Shown here: positions 33,990-45,408 of the stretch, one piece after another
Position numbering within the stretch: the first letter of the stretch is position 1
Layout: the number at the start of each line of letters is the position of its first letter
Assembly: GCA_963932465.1 (NCBI GenBank)
Contig: OZ010792.1
Span: 280,099,836-280,163,835, forward strand
Direction of reading: 5' to 3'
Length of the DNA stretch: 64,000 nucleotides
Source of the DNA: Maratus speciosus
Taxonomy: Eukaryota > Arthropoda > Arachnida > Araneae > Salticidae
Made by a program: the position numbers and the translations under genes
The notes under the pieces: generated by a model
What the model saw: the letters and a program-made list of their open reading frames with translations, nothing else
The model's database searches: none
Told to the model about the DNA's origin: nothing

Positions 33990-34300
33990 TTTAATCGGGT
34001 TTGGCGTGGGGTTTTTTTACGACAATTTGGCGAAATCCTCGTTTTCGAATACCAGCTACATATGTGTATGTATATTTAAATTATTTTCTATTGTTTTTAA
34101 AATGAACTAATAATAAATAAAAATAATTAATTAATAACTATAGAACAAAGCAATTTATAACTTTTTTTTGTTTTAAATAAAAAGAAAATAAAGGTAAATA
34201 AACCTTTATTAATAAATAGGCAACAGTAGCCGGGTTACCATGTCAGGCAAAACAACGCCCTTTGGCGCTATTTAGGTAACCCGGTGCGTATATGACATAT
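33990..34300. mobile_element. Degenerate MITE-A relative
   Basis: TTTGGCGTGGGG...CGACAATTTGGCGAAA at 33999-34043 and GGTTACCATGTCAGGCAAAA...CTTTGGCGC...CGTATATGACAT at 34213-34291 echo the left TIR and the right half of MITE-A, with unrelated AT-rich DNA between. It is an older, broken copy. Confidence 0.45.
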
Positions 34301-35090
34301 TTTTCTTTTCGTTTCGTTTTAAAAAGAGAAAGAAGTTAAAGCCATTGATTTTAAATTTTTTAGTTTGAAATGAAAGCTTTATATTAAATAAAATGATAAT
34401 GAAAAAAAAATTGTTCTTAGCATAGATTCAAGTGAGGCCAAACTGGTAACAAATTAATTAAAAATAATAACCCTTTCTGAAATACGAAAAGAAATATCAG
34501 TATATCAGTTATGATTAAAATTTGAGTTGCCATCATTAGAAAAATGTATATAAAATTAGAAAAAAATTAATATTTCGAAAACTATTTCGAATTTAAAAAT
34601 TCTAATATCAGTTTTGAAATCTGCGGATCAATATTGATTTTTGGTGTTAATTTCATCGCAAAGTATTCCATATTTTAGGAGAAATCGCCGTGAAACATAA
34701 TCAGTCGATTCATTCTTGCATTTCATACTTCCGTTACATACTTCCGTTTCATAAAATGCGTTTCATTAGGATTTTATATATATAGTGTAGAGGTAGATTT
34801 CTTAACAAGGGTTTATCACTTTAATTTATATATTACCATCTCACACAATTCCTCATTAAAACTCTCTAAGTGGTTGAGTTATAATGTTTTTAATAATGTA
34901 GCTATTTATAATTTTTTAAATATAAAATTAAATATTCTTTCCTTTCATAATGCAGCATAATAATTTTAACATACGCTATGGGCCATACAATTATAACTAG
35001 AATGCACATCACTAAACTTTAATTTAATATTCAACCCACTTGTGGAATCCATCGAAGCCGGGATTCCAGCCACGGTCCTTTGATTTGTTA
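34300..35090. other. Unassigned AT-rich DNA with one Helitron-like start
   Basis: On the minus strand from about 34791, TCTACACTATATATATAAAA resembles the Helitron starts nearby, but the preceding base is not A and no 3' end pairs with it. Otherwise nothing recognised. Confidence 0.35.
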
Positions 35091-35097
35091 ATTTATA

Positions 35098-36136
35098 TAC
35101 AGGGTGTCCAGTCTCAACAGTGTCCAATGGCTAATTTCTAAACCGTTAATCATAGACATTTAGTTCCAATTACAAAAATGTTTCAAATGGGCTCAAAAAT
35201 TATTTTAAAAGTCATTTTGATCAATAAAAACATTTCTTAATAAGCTACGAAATAAAAATTTTTATCGGTCCCCAATCCTGTAAGCAATAGTTAGGAAAAA
35301 TTTCCTATTACACTAACAAATAAGACAAAAGAAAAGTCCCTTTCAACTAACATTAAAACTGACCTAGTTATGAAACTTTGAATTGCATGACTTATGCCAA
35401 ATTTCAGCATCAGAACACAGATGAGTTGAGCCATGCTACGAAGGTTCGTACACAAAGTACTTGAAGTATTAGAAGGATTTATTTCGCATGCACGTTTCTG
35501 CATCGCACCCGAAGGGAGTCACTTTGAGCAAGTTTTAAGATAACATTAATTTTTATTAATTAATTTTTAGGTTAGGTAATCTAATTGCATTTTAAAATAT
35601 GCATCATTTTGTAAAGAATTGCTACTGTTGTTTCTCATTCCTTTCATTCACCAAAAATTCTGTTATTTTTTTAACTTATATTCTCAGTGCAAGTTGTATA
35701 TTTTGCTTTAATATGTGAGAATGAAAACAGATTTCAAATTTATATTGTTAATTTTTCTCTCAACTATTATTATTTTTTATAACTGACGATTATTTATATT
35801 TCTAGTAAATTTGTGAATGATCCCTATTTTGCAACAAAAAACATGCTTCAACTTCAAATACCTTACTCGATCAGTTTTAATCGTAGAAGAATGAGACTTT
35901 TTAAATCTTACTTCTTAGAGTAATGGACATTTTTACTAAATATAAGTTATAGGGCCGGGACACCGTATAAAAATTTAAATTTCGTAATTTTTCCATAAAT
36001 GTTTTTATTGGCCTAAATCGCTTTAAAAATACTTCTTTACCCCATTTAAAACATTTTTGTAATTGGAACTATATGTCTATGACTAACGGTTTAGTATATT
36101 TAGCCATTGGACACCGTTGAGAGTGAACACCCTGTA
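35098..36136. mobile_element. Long-TIR element, TACAGGGTGTCC family (copy 2, 1.04 kb)
   Basis: Ends TACAGGGTGTCCAGTCTCAA and ...GAGTGAACACCCTGTA. Inverted similarity extends about 250 bp inward on each side (GTGTCCAATGGCTAA against TTAGCCATTGGACAC; ACCGTTAATCATAGACAT against ATGTCTATGACTAACGGT). The TA-bounded ends suggest Tc1/mariner-type transposition. The 70-codon minus frame (35291-35503) parallels that of the truncated copy at 25958-26146, but no transposase motif is recognisable. Confidence 0.75.
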
Positions 36137-36139
36137 AAT

Positions 36140-36640
36140 AGGATTTATGGGCACAAATAAAGGAGTCGGCGTGCACGCGGTCATGTGTCTCAAGACGTAC
36201 TAGCTATAGATGACTCTTTTTACCCTTTATGTCCCAAATTATGAATTCATGAAAATTTCTTCTTCTAAAGCCTTTTTCGTCAATCATTTAATAAACTTTA
36301 GAAGGATTTTGCCAATTAAAATTAACTAATTAAATTTAGATTTATAGGGATTTTATCGAATAGTTATACCCTACTCAAATCTTTCATTTAAAATATTTTT
36401 TCAGTATTTTGTAGAATTAGGAAATGTACAAATACAACGTTCTTACAACAGAAATATAGAAATATTTCCGAACTGAAACTCCCCCCACCCCCAAAAATAA
36501 ATTTGCTCTGTGCAACCAATAATGCTTTTGGAACAAGATAAAGTAAAGTATCTATAACTCATTCTGAACTGCATTACTACTAATCGATGTTTTAAATGAA
36601 TTTTATAACACGTTATTTGAATGGCACTTTAAAGTACCAA
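36140..36640. other. Unassigned DNA
   Basis: AT-rich with no long frame, plus a short C-rich patch at about 36481-36490. Confidence 0.35.
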
Positions 36641-36649
36641 TGGGGTATA

Positions 36650-36830
36650 AAGGGCTAACAAAACAAACATCTACAAATTATTGTTCAATGGAAAAAAATA
36701 TGCTACTGTTATAATAGAAAAAAAAAAAAAAAAACTTTCGAAACTAAAAATGTTTCAGTCAATTTCAGATTGGAATAGTACGAAATCATTTACATTTTGA
36801 CACGCAATTACGAAGTTGAAAAATCTCCAG
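36650..36830. repeat. Dispersed ~170-bp repeat, copy 1
   Basis: Shares AACA-AACAT-TA, TATTGTTCAATG, ATGTTT-AGTCAATTTC and TTGGAATA with 40430-40600 and 41585-41760. No terminal repeats or frame seen. Confidence 0.5.
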
Positions 36831-36849
36831 TTAAAATGGTAATTTTCTG

Positions 36850-37365
36850 TTATAGTATTTAAAGTTTAGTGGATTTTTATGGAAATGTATTGTGCCACAA
36901 ATGAGGAAGGTTTTTTTAATATGCTCGAGTGCATTACCTTACATAACATTGTATTCAAAATATTAAAGTTTCTAGCACAAATCTGGTACCTTAGAGACAG
37001 TTCACGATCAAAACAAAGAAAAAACATCAGGGCCTGGTATTGATTTTTTTTTTTGGAGGGGGGGGGGGGGGTTGTTCTTTATACTGTTACATAAAATAAA
37101 ATATTTGCTTTCCTTACAATTCAGCTATGAATACGTAATTTTTATTTTTAATCTTACCCTATTCTAAATGTACAAAATATTTATTATTCTCAGTACAAGG
37201 TAAAAAAAAAAAAAGTCAAAATAGTCAAAAATCACTCTTTTATGAGCATTCAACGTTTATCTTTAAAAAATCATGTCTAATTTCATGGTTAAAATTAATT
37301 TAGTTCGAAAAAAATTTCGTTACAATACTTTAGTTTGATGTGGGCTCCGACTGTTAAAAATTCCC
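36850..37365. other. Unassigned DNA
   Basis: A G run lies at about 37056-37071. No gene recognised. Confidence 0.35.
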
Positions 37366-37370
37366 CTTTT

Positions 37371-38299
37371 TACTTTCTTCTATCTTTACGAGAAGAAAGT
37401 ATTGGATTCGTAAAAATTTTCGAATTCCGGTTTTCGACGGATTTACACGTTTTAGGGGTCGGAGATGCCGAAAAACAGGTTTTTACAAAATGTTTGTCTG
37501 TGAGTCTGTCTGTGTGTGACGCAAATTTTGCGGGCGCTCTATCTGAAGAACTAATCGACGGAATTTAATAAAACTTTAGATTCAGTTAGTCCCCAATATA
37601 AATTGGTGCTGATTACTTTTGGTGTAACTCGCCCAACAAGTGTCGCTTCTAGCGTGCCATTTTCATGATTTCCACAATAGCTATATCTTAAGAACAAATC
37701 TCGGATTTTCATCGAACTCCAGATTTAGTTAGTGTTTGATATGATTTGGTGCTGATTACTTTTTAGGGTAAATCGCCCAACAGGTGGCACTGCTATGCTA
37801 CATTATTCATGATTATTGCAATAGGTAGATCTCAAGAACTAATGCTCGCATTTACATCAATCTTCAGATTCAATTAGCCCCTGATATAAATTAGTGCTGT
37901 TTAATTTTTGGTATAGATAGCCCAACAGATGGTACTGCTATGCTGCTTTTTCACGATTTCCGAAATAGCTGTATCTTAAGAACTAATTCATGAATTTTCA
38001 TCAAACTTATGATTCATTTGTTCTCTGATATAAATTGGTCCTAATTCGTCTTTGGTGTAAATCGCTCAACAGGCGGCGCTGCTATGTTGCAATATTCATG
38101 ATTATTGCAATAGCTATATCTCAAAAACTAATGCACGTATTTTCATCAAACTTCATATTCAGTTAGAAGTTGACATAAGTGTTGGTGATTAGATTTTGGT
38201 GTAAATCACCTAACCGGTGACGCTGATATGCTACATTTTTCAGGAAGTATTAACATGTTTGAGACAGAAGAAAGTATTGGGATTGCCACATCCGACTAG
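37371..38299 (+). mobile_element. Helitron-like non-autonomous element with tandem core (copy 2)
   Basis: Left end TACTTTCTTCTATC and AGAAGAAAGTATTGGATTCG. Right end AGAAGAAAGTATTGGGATTG, hairpin GGAT-TGCCAC-ATCC, then CTAG|T (38296-38299). The core has five repeats of about 145 bp marked by CTATATCTCAAGAACTAATG variants near 37539, 37681, 37826, 37969 and 38115, and by CGCCCAACAGGTGGC-CTGCT. It is collinear with 9851-10817. The 77-codon frame at 37335-37568 is repeat-derived. Confidence 0.65.
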
Positions 38300-38304
38300 T
38301 TCAT

Positions 38305-38980
38305 TTATGCTTCATAGAAAAAGCAAACTTGTGAATTCCTTAAAAAAATATAATTTTTGCTCTAATTCTTTTTTAAGATATGGTAATTGGAAAGAAAAAA
38401 AAACCAAACATTTAAACTATCTATTCAGGATTTCTAAATTGTTTTCGCAATGCATAATAATAATTTAATTAATAATCAGAATTAATTTAATTTGTATTAA
38501 ACTATAAAACGATAAAAGAGTTCTTTTAAATAATACACACTTTATATTTTATTTATATTTTCTTTTTTTTTTCGTATTTAAAAATTTTTGTTCTTACGGT
38601 TTCACAGCCCGTTGGCCCATTTTGACAAAAGAGGTTTGGTGGCTTCGTCCACAATTAACTCCAATTTAGTTGTAACTCATAAACAGTTGCAACCCAAAAG
38701 TCTAGGGTCACGGTCTACGCTTTAATTAGAATTTAGAAAAGTGCCCCTCGGAGGGCAAATTTTGGGGGAGTCGGGAGGTGTATAGCATGAATAAGTGGTC
38801 ACAGGCCTTTCCAACAATATATCGCATGTGGGGGCCGGCAAAAGTTAGAAAAATGCTCCCCTCTGGGTCTACTATCACGCCTCCTGGAATACATCCTCCC
38901 TCCTCTCTTTGAAATACCGTTTTCAGAAATGTGCTACTGTGCACAGCACAGTGACTATATAGAAGAGGACTCATACAATG
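38305..38980. other. Unassigned DNA with a relic of the 43.4-kb repeat
   Basis: About 38790-38870 (AGCATGAATAAGTGGTCA, GGCCGGCAAAAGTTAGAAAA, CTCTGGGTCTA) resembles 43500-43570 just before the 147-bp satellite. The 82- to 83-codon frames at 38217-38468 and 38726-38974 have no domain. Confidence 0.4.
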
Positions 38981-39386
38981 TAGGGGAGACCGGGGCTAGT
39001 AGGCGCAGTTTTTAGTTATTAATTTTTATTATTTTTTTGTTTAAGTTTTTTAACAAACTTTAACTGCACTTTTAAAGACCAAGCATTTGGCTATAAATAT
39101 CCCGGAGTTTTGAGTTTGTAGCTTTTGTAGTTTATGTTTAGCGGAAACTTAAAGTAAAAAGAAAATTGTGCGCCAACCTACCCCGTCACGGGGCAAGTTG
39201 CTTATACCTATGGGGTAAGTTGGCACACAGTTTATAAAAATTTAAATAAGACACGCAGTTTAGAGAAATCAGTTTCATTATTACCAGTAAGTTTAAACAA
39301 AGGCGTTATCGCCGTACAATGTAAATTCTAAATTATACAGACATAAAATAATGAATAAAGCATTAACATTGAGTAACTTCTATCCT

Positions 39387-39600
39387 ATTCGATATCATCA
39401 TCAGAGTTACAGTTGTCACAAATAAAAATTCGACTGTCTCCGTTTGGACGAGTCTCATGTGCCCAAATTCTTGCATTGCAACCACTTTTCTCGGTGTTTG
39501 CTGTTTTTCAAGCTACCAGCACACACTAGACACCGATCCAACTTGCCCCATGTTCAAAGCGCCTACTAGCCCCATAATAAATTTCTTCACAAAAGGGACA
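39387..39600 (-). pseudogene. C-terminal remnant of pogo-like transposase
   Basis: On the minus strand one frame reads CPFCEEIYYGASRRF, then W, two stop codons, GCNARIWAHETRPN, SRIFICDNCNSDDDIE and a stop at 39386-39388. The order C-x2-C...W...C...WAHE...F-x-CD-x-C with an acidic end matches the cysteine-rich tail common in pogo/Tigger-like DDE transposases of invertebrates. The in-frame stops and the absence of the DDE core show that it is dead. Its orientation fits an element read from the right TIR. I am fairly sure of the motif and less sure of the exact family. Confidence 0.6.
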
Positions 39601-39737
39601 CGTAACCTTTTAAACATAAATAATCGAAGTAAATCACAAATGGGGTAGGTACAGTTCATCATACACTATGAAAAACTGCACAAGTTAAATCGCAATTATT
39701 AAGATAAGTATTAGAAATTAGAAAAAGAATGAAGCAA

Positions 39738-39755
39738 AAAAAAAAAAAAAAAAAT
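39738..39755. repeat. Poly-A run
   Basis: A run of about 18 A bases within the pogo-like element. Confidence 0.8.
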
Positions 39756-39959
39756 ACTTATGAGTACAAAAAACAGAAAAATCGTAATAAATGTCCACTG
39801 CACGTAGGTAACGCTGCAAAACTACAATGAAGATTGTAAAAAGCAAGAAGAAAGTTACTCTATGATTGGTTGCGCAATCTATCCACAAACAGGCGATTTA
39901 TGGGAACTGCGCTTACTTACCCCTGTAGCCAACTAGCCCCGGTCTCCCCTAACAATTTC

Positions 39960-40425
39960 ATAAATTTCACTCAATTATTTCCATGTGAGGGCAAAAACTT
40001 ATTGATACACCCTCGTACAGCATTCCTATTGTAGGGAAAATGAAATTTTTTCTTTAAAAACAGAATTGCGTTATAAACATGTTCTGTTTACTCTGGGTTT
40101 ACTGAAAAAAGTACAGTAAAACTTGTAAAAACAGAATAGCTAGGAGTTTTAGACAGGTTTCCGACTAGTCAAGTAAGGATTTGTATTCCTTTGGAAGGAG
40201 CAATAAGAATTTTCCGTTATAGATAGGTTCTCTCTTCACAGGTTTTACCGTATTAAGTTCTACTCCACGCAGACAACGAATAGCATGGTACTTAGAGAAA
40301 TTTTAAATAATTTGTACATCATGGGTAAAGCGGGACTTTGGGCGTCCCGTGGGACAAGCCTTGGAGCCCCTGAAATTCGGGACGCATGGCAACACTAGTC
40401 GCAACCCATGGTTTAGAGAACGCTG
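39960..40425. other. Unassigned DNA
   Basis: Contains AGTACAGTAAAACTTGTAAA near 40108, similar to AGTACGGTAAAACCTGAGAA near 57391; both recall pogo-like ends. No gene. Confidence 0.35.
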
Positions 40426-40429
40426 CTTT

Positions 40430-40600
40430 AAACAAAATAAGTATCTACCAAGTTTTATTCAGTGAAGAACTATTATGGTTCTATTAGAAAAATTTTTGAA
40501 TAATAATAACTGCCGAAACTTAGTTTAAAAATGTTTGAGTCAATTTCGGCTTGGATTAACTGCAACAATCTCCATTTTCAGGTAAATACTCTAATTAATG
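40430..40600. repeat. Dispersed ~170-bp repeat, copy 2
   Basis: AACAAAATAAGTATCTA, AATGTTTGAGTCAATTTCGG and GCAACAATCTCCATTTT match copy 3 closely and copy 1 partly. Confidence 0.55.
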
Positions 40601-40649
40601 ATCGAACTTTCGTGAAAATCCATTATATCGTATATCGCATTCAAAGTAA

Positions 40650-41400
40650 TAAATATGATATCGTCCGAAAATTCGGTTTTCGTTTTCGTATTCGGTCCAA
40701 AGTCTGAGTTTTGCCGAAAATTCGTTTTCGGCGAAAATGCTGCCGATAATTCGGCCAAGCCGAAATTATCTGTATTCCAAAAATCTCGTTTCTTCCTTCG
40801 GATATTTTCAACATTACTCATTGATTTGAGCTGTATCGGCTCAAATGAACACTCTTTATTTATTGCCATGAACTTCATTGTGCAAATTATAAAGCAAGCA
40901 AGCAATGCATACTCGTATATGACAAAACTTTGAAGACGCTTTTCATTGCAGATGTAACAGTACTAGAAAATGTTTAGTTTGAAACGGCAAAAGTGTTTCG
41001 AATACCCTTTGAGAAAGTTCTAATATAACAGATGGTCATTTACAAAAATCCTTTTTAAAGGTAAATCGACGTATGTATACCTAAAATATTTTTTGATTAG
41101 TTGAAATTCGTATAGCAATTAGAAAATCATTTTGTGTCGTTGATGAATTAATTAAATTTTATTTTATATGAAAATGAAAAGTTTTGGTCAGAGGCACAGA
41201 GAGCCAACTTGGGCTATACGCATAATTAATTAATAATTAAGTATATTTAACAAACACGTATAATTAATTAATAGCTATGTATATTTATGAATGAATTACT
41301 TTAAAATTTTTTTTTGAACCTTTCCATTTTCTTTTTCGTTTTCGGCCGAAAGTAGGAAGACTATCGAAATCCGGTTTCGATTTCGGTCGATCCTTAGTTA
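40650..41400. mobile_element. Degenerate TTCGG-rich non-autonomous element
   Basis: CCGAAAATTCGG, TTTTCGTTTTCG and CGGCCAAGCCGAA words cluster at 40665-40775. The right side (CTTTTTCGTTTTCGGCCGAA at 41331) ends TTTCGGTCGATCCTTAGTTA at 41384-41403. Such GGTCGATCC-TA ends with TTCGG-rich subterminal DNA are typical of certain hAT-like MITEs. Overlapping frames on both strands (up to 104 codons) come from this composition. Confidence 0.4.
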
Positions 41401-41584
41401 TGAGTTATCAGACTGAAATTTCGTACTTTTAATATAACTTAATTTTAAAATTAATGAAGAAAAACAACTATAACATATTATCGCTTAAAAAGTCTTAAGA
41501 ATCTGTTGTGCAAACAAAGAAGTCTGTAAGTTAATTTTCACAAGCGTAAATTACTTAAACACACAACACGAGATTCTAGATGAT

Positions 41585-41760
41585 TCTTTTAACAAAATAA
41601 ACATCTAGAAAGTATTGTTCAATGAAACAAAACTATTACTGTGCTATTAGAAATAAAAATAAAATAAAATAAAAAAAAGTTACTGAAACTAAGTTTAGAA
41701 ATGTTTGAGTCAATTTCAGCTTGGAATAACAGCAACAATCTCGATTTTGACTCTGAGAGA
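41585..41760. repeat. Dispersed ~170-bp repeat, copy 3
   Basis: AACAAAATAAACATCTAGAA, GTATTGTTCAATGAAA, AATGTTTGAGTCAATTTCAG and GCAACAATCTCGATTTT. An AAAAT microsatellite has grown inside this copy. Confidence 0.55.
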
Positions 41761-41764
41761 ATTC

Positions 41765-42405
41765 AGACTTTCAGGGTCTTTTCTATAAATAACTGTCATT
41801 CTTCAGGGACCGGAAGCTTTTCAGCCGACAAAGCAAATCTGTAAGCTTTAGGTTAAATGTCCTCGGTTATTGTTCAGGCAATTTAAATAGCACAAGAGGA
41901 GGACCTTGTGAAAGAATTCTTGCAAAATTCTCAAATGAGTGGTCGACTGATAAATGACTTCAAATCTTTCTTTAGTTTATGATTTCTTCATAGCTGTTTG
42001 AGGGACTATTACCGAGACAGATTACACAGGATACACATACACATACGAGCAGATGAAGTTTTAAGGAAAATCGGTATTGTAATATCGCACGATTATTCGC
42101 AAAGTGATTCAATTCAAGAGAGTAGTTTTTCAGACAAGGCAAGAAAACGCTTTAAAGTATGGATTTTTTTCTTTAAATTTAAAATGGAAAGGGAAATAAA
42201 ATTTATTTTTAAGATTTCGACGTCTAAAGTGACCCACACCCTCCTGTTATCGTTTGCATCAATGAAAAAGGAAATCTTAGAAAGCAACCAAAAAAAAAAA
42301 AGAAAGAAAAAAATTGTATGAAATGTTTTTTTTTTATAAAAATGTACTTTATTTTATATTTTGAATTTCTATACAAATTTTCTGGTTGCTTATTGAATGT
42401 TTCCG
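41765..42405. other. Unassigned DNA
   Basis: A 107-codon plus frame (41998-42321) begins MRDYYRDRLHRIHIHIRADE and ends in a lysine-rich poly-A artefact. It has no recognisable domain, no Kozak-like context that decides the start, and no neighbouring exon. It is noted but not called as a gene. Confidence 0.35.
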
Positions 42406-42409
42406 GTGT

Positions 42410-42690
42410 TTTTCTCTATAAGGCTCTTTTAAAAAATATGGTGATCATCATAACTGTGCCCCGCGCGTTTCGCAGAAATTTATCGTTAATACGGTGATCA
42501 CTATAATGAGAATCTGTGTGATTCGTTCCTCATAAATGATTAAAACGACAATCGCTATAACGGGTTATGGTGCACTATGCGTACAAAAACTGTTAAAAAC
42601 AATCATTTTAACAGAATCCTGTTCATTTCACCCACTACAAATCGTTTACACGGCAATCACTATAACGGGACTCTGGGCGCTTAGAGCCTA
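42410..42690. repeat. Degenerate ~85-bp tandem repeat (CACTATAACGGG)
   Basis: Variants of CGTTAATACGGTGATCACTA, ACGACAATCGCTATAACGGG and CGGCAATCACTATAACGGGA recur three to four times. Non-coding. Confidence 0.5.
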
Positions 42691-42790
42691 TAAATCGTAA
42701 TATGATAAACAATATTTAAAACGTAAATCTCTACTTCCAAAAAAACATTTTTGAGAAGAGAGGGAAGGTTTTATACTGTGTGCTAGCTGA

Positions 42791-42905
42791 TTAGCCGGCG
42801 CTGCCCGGTCCTGGAATAATAATCTTAAATATGCCTAAAATCAGTTAGGAATTCAGACTTTTTTTCCGGAAGAGGGGGAGGGGGGTGTTGGCGTAGGCGG
42901 TTCTA
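42791..42905 (-). mobile_element. Possible Helitron-like 3' end on the minus strand
   Basis: The minus strand reads CCGG-GCAGCG-CCGG and then CTAA|T at 42794-42791. The hairpin plus CTRR|T fits a Helitron terminus, but no 5' end was seen. Confidence 0.35.
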
Positions 42906-43165
42906 TTGTGTTCGGCAGCGCACGTCCTCGAATTCGTATGATTTTATATTTTCAAATGCAAATCTACCAAACTAACCTAGTGCTTGCTAGGCACGCTTCG
43001 GACTATTTTTGCAAACGAACCTCGAATTTGTATGACTTTATATTTTTAAACGAAATCTTTCCAAGCTTACCTAAAGTTCGAGGCATCACTGCCTTCTGCA
43101 GCATACACCCTCGAAATTGTATGATTTTATGTTTTTAAACGAAGATGTTTCCAAACGAACTAATG
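42905..43165. repeat. ~92-bp tandem repeat, three units
   Basis: CCTCGAATT-GTATGA-TTTAT recurs near 42927, 43020 and 43110, each followed by A-rich DNA and CCAAAC/CCAAGC. The 76-codon frame across it is a repeat product. Confidence 0.6.
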
Positions 43166-43189
43166 GGTCGTGGTTACAGTGATTGACGA

Positions 43190-43280
43190 TTTCATTTTTA
43201 TCATTTAGATGTATTACGCCTTCGATTCTAATTAAAAACAAGTGGGTAAGTGTGATCACAGATCGCACAGAGGGTTTCGT
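43190..43280. repeat. Short repeat shared with 54408-54462
   Basis: AAAAACAAGTGGGTAAGTGT and GATCGCACAGAGGGTTTCG occur in reverse complement at 54408-54462 with few changes. The nature of the repeat is unknown. Confidence 0.5.
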
Positions 43281-43569
43281 TTAATATTCCTTTCAATACA
43301 CTTTATCCTTTTGAAAAATCTGTTAGTTCCATATTTGAAAGCCAGGGGGCACACTTGATTCTAAACAAACCTGTATCCGAACGAAAATCCGGTTTACATA
43401 CTATCTGTAGATATATTAGTCGAGGGGATTGGGCCCATAGCACCCGAGATAAGTAGGCGCACCTGGCGGGAAAAAATGGAACTAAAATATGTAAGGCTAT
43501 GGTGCATAATATGAAAGAATGGTCAAAGGGGTGTCGGCAAAAGTTGGAAAATTTCTCCCTGGGTTAAAA

Positions 43570-44840
43570 GGGCGCAGGTTAGAAAAATGGCTTAAAATAC
43601 ACAAGTTAGAGCCCAGAGGGTTAAATAATAAAAGACTTTTTGAAAATTTTATGATTTGTCGTGTGGTCTGAGGCATTCAGCTATACGTATGCAAAATTTC
43701 ATGCCACCAACTTAATTAGGGGCTCTCTTAGAAAGAATTGCTTCAAATACATATGTGGTAGCTCAAAGGGTTAATCGTAAGACTTTTTCAAGATTTTATG
43801 ATTTGTCGCCTGGTCTCAGGTGTTCTGCAATAAGTATGCAAAATTTCAAATATCCAATTTAATTAGGGGCTCAGGTAGAAAGAATGGCTTAAAATACACA
43901 AGCTGGAGTTGAAAGGGTTAAACATAAAACTTTTTCAAAATTTATTATTTGACGTGAGATCTGAGGTGTTGAGCTATAAGTATGCAAAATTTCAACCTAA
44001 ATAGGGGCTCACTTAGAAAGAATTGTTTAAAATGCACATGTGGGAGCACAAAGGGTTAAATGTACGACTTTTTCAAAAATTTTATGATTTGTCGTTTGAT
44101 GTGAGGTGTTCAGCTATAAGTATGCAAAATTTCACGTCTCCAAACTAATTAGGAAGCTCACTTAGAAAGAATTGTTTAAAATACACATGCGCGACTCCAA
44201 AGGGTTAAATGTACGATTTTTCCAAAATTTTATCATTTGTCGTATGATGTGAGGTGTTCAGCTATAAGTACCCAAAATTTCATGTCTCCAACATAATTAG
44301 GGGCTCACTTAGAAAAAATTGTTTAAAATACACGTGTGGGACCCCAAAGGGTTAAATGAACGACTTTTTCAAAATTTTATGATTTGTCGTTGGATGTGAG
44401 GTGCTCAGATATAAGTATGCAAAATTTCACACCTCCAACCTAATTAGGGGCTCACTTTCAAAATTTTATGATTTGTCGTTTGATGTGAGGTGTTCAACGT
44501 TTGATGTGAGTATGCAAATTTTCACGTCTCCAAACTAATTAGGAACTTACTTAGAAATAATTGTTTAAAATACACGTGCGGGAGCCCAAAGGGTTAAATG
44601 TACGACTTTTTCAAAATTTTATCATTTGTCGTATGATGTGAGGTGTTCAGCTATAAGTACCCAACATTTCATGTCTCCAACATAATTAGGAGCTCACTTA
44701 GAAAGATTTGTTTAAAATACACATGCGGGAGCCCAAAGGGTTAAATGTACGGCTTTTTCCAAATTTTATGATTTGTCGTATGATGTGAGGTGCTCAGCTA
44801 TAAGTACCCAAAATTTCATGTCTCCAACATGTACAGTTTT
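43570..44840. repeat. ~147-bp satellite, 8-9 units
   Basis: Each unit contains GGGGCTCACTTAGAAAGAAT, TGTTTAAAATACACATG, CAAAGGGTTAAATGTACGA, TTTTATGATTTGTCG and GATGTGAGGTGTTCAGCTAT. Anchor positions for GATTTGTCG are about 43653, 43801, 43948, 44087, 44233, 44381, 44471, 44623 and 44771. The 90-bp step at 44381-44471 marks an internal deletion or unequal exchange. The first units are the most diverged. Non-coding. Confidence 0.85.
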
Positions 44841-44844
44841 TGAG

Positions 44845-45165
44845 AACGGGCTCTGTCCCTAAAAATTGCGGTGGAAAACGTAATAAAAAAAGCGCAAAAC
44901 AATGCAACCTATCTTTTTCTTTTCCTCTCTTCAAATAAAGAAAAGTGGTAAAAATCCATGGTTAATTAGCTGCGGAGTAATTAAATTATGACCTTTTTGA
45001 CATTAATTTTCAGAACCCCTCCTCCTACCCCGTACAATCCCTTACCATTTTTTAAAACAAGAAATAATATCTCCCAATATTAAAAATGTAGAGGCTGTAG
45101 AGGTTCATGCGCAAAAACGGAAAACCTTGGCTTTTAAAACGCGCCGGGACCAAAAAATCCTCGCT
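44845..45165. other. Unassigned DNA
   Basis: AT-rich with a C-rich patch near 45018. No gene seen. Confidence 0.35.
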
Positions 45166-45170
45166 ATTAA

Positions 45171-45335
45171 CCCTCTCGCTGCGCATCCCGGCAAAGTAAA
45201 AGTAGCAAAATTTGCGCAACCCGTGATTATCGCGGGGATGCATTTAACAAAGATTAATTTTCAGAATTTCACTTTTATATGATTATTCTTCAAGTTCAAT
45301 TTTTTGACAATAATTTTTTATGATCTAATTATATG

Positions 45336-45408
<73 letters not shown>

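Larger units (their letters stand above)
38983..39953. mobile_element. pogo-like element with GGGGAGACCGGGGCTAGT TIRs
   Basis: The ends TAGGGGAGACCGGGGCTAGT and ...ACTAGCCCCGGTCTCCCCTA are perfect inverted repeats of about 20 bp, flanked by TA-compatible bases. Several internal sites repeat the TIR wording (AGTAGGCGC, CCTACCCCGTCACGGGGCAA, ACTTGCCCCAT, GCGCCTACTAGCCCC). The interior keeps only the tail of a transposase on the minus strand. At about 970 bp it is a deletion derivative, too short for an autonomous element. Confidence 0.7.

Noticed and set aside
40591..40933. 104- and 92-codon frames on opposite strands
   Set aside because: They run through TTCGG-rich palindromic words of a degenerate element, which stay open on both strands.
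41998..42321. 107-codon plus-strand open frame starting MRDYYRDRL
   Set aside because: No domain recognised, no exon neighbours, and its end is a poly-A artefact. Chance openness is enough to explain it.
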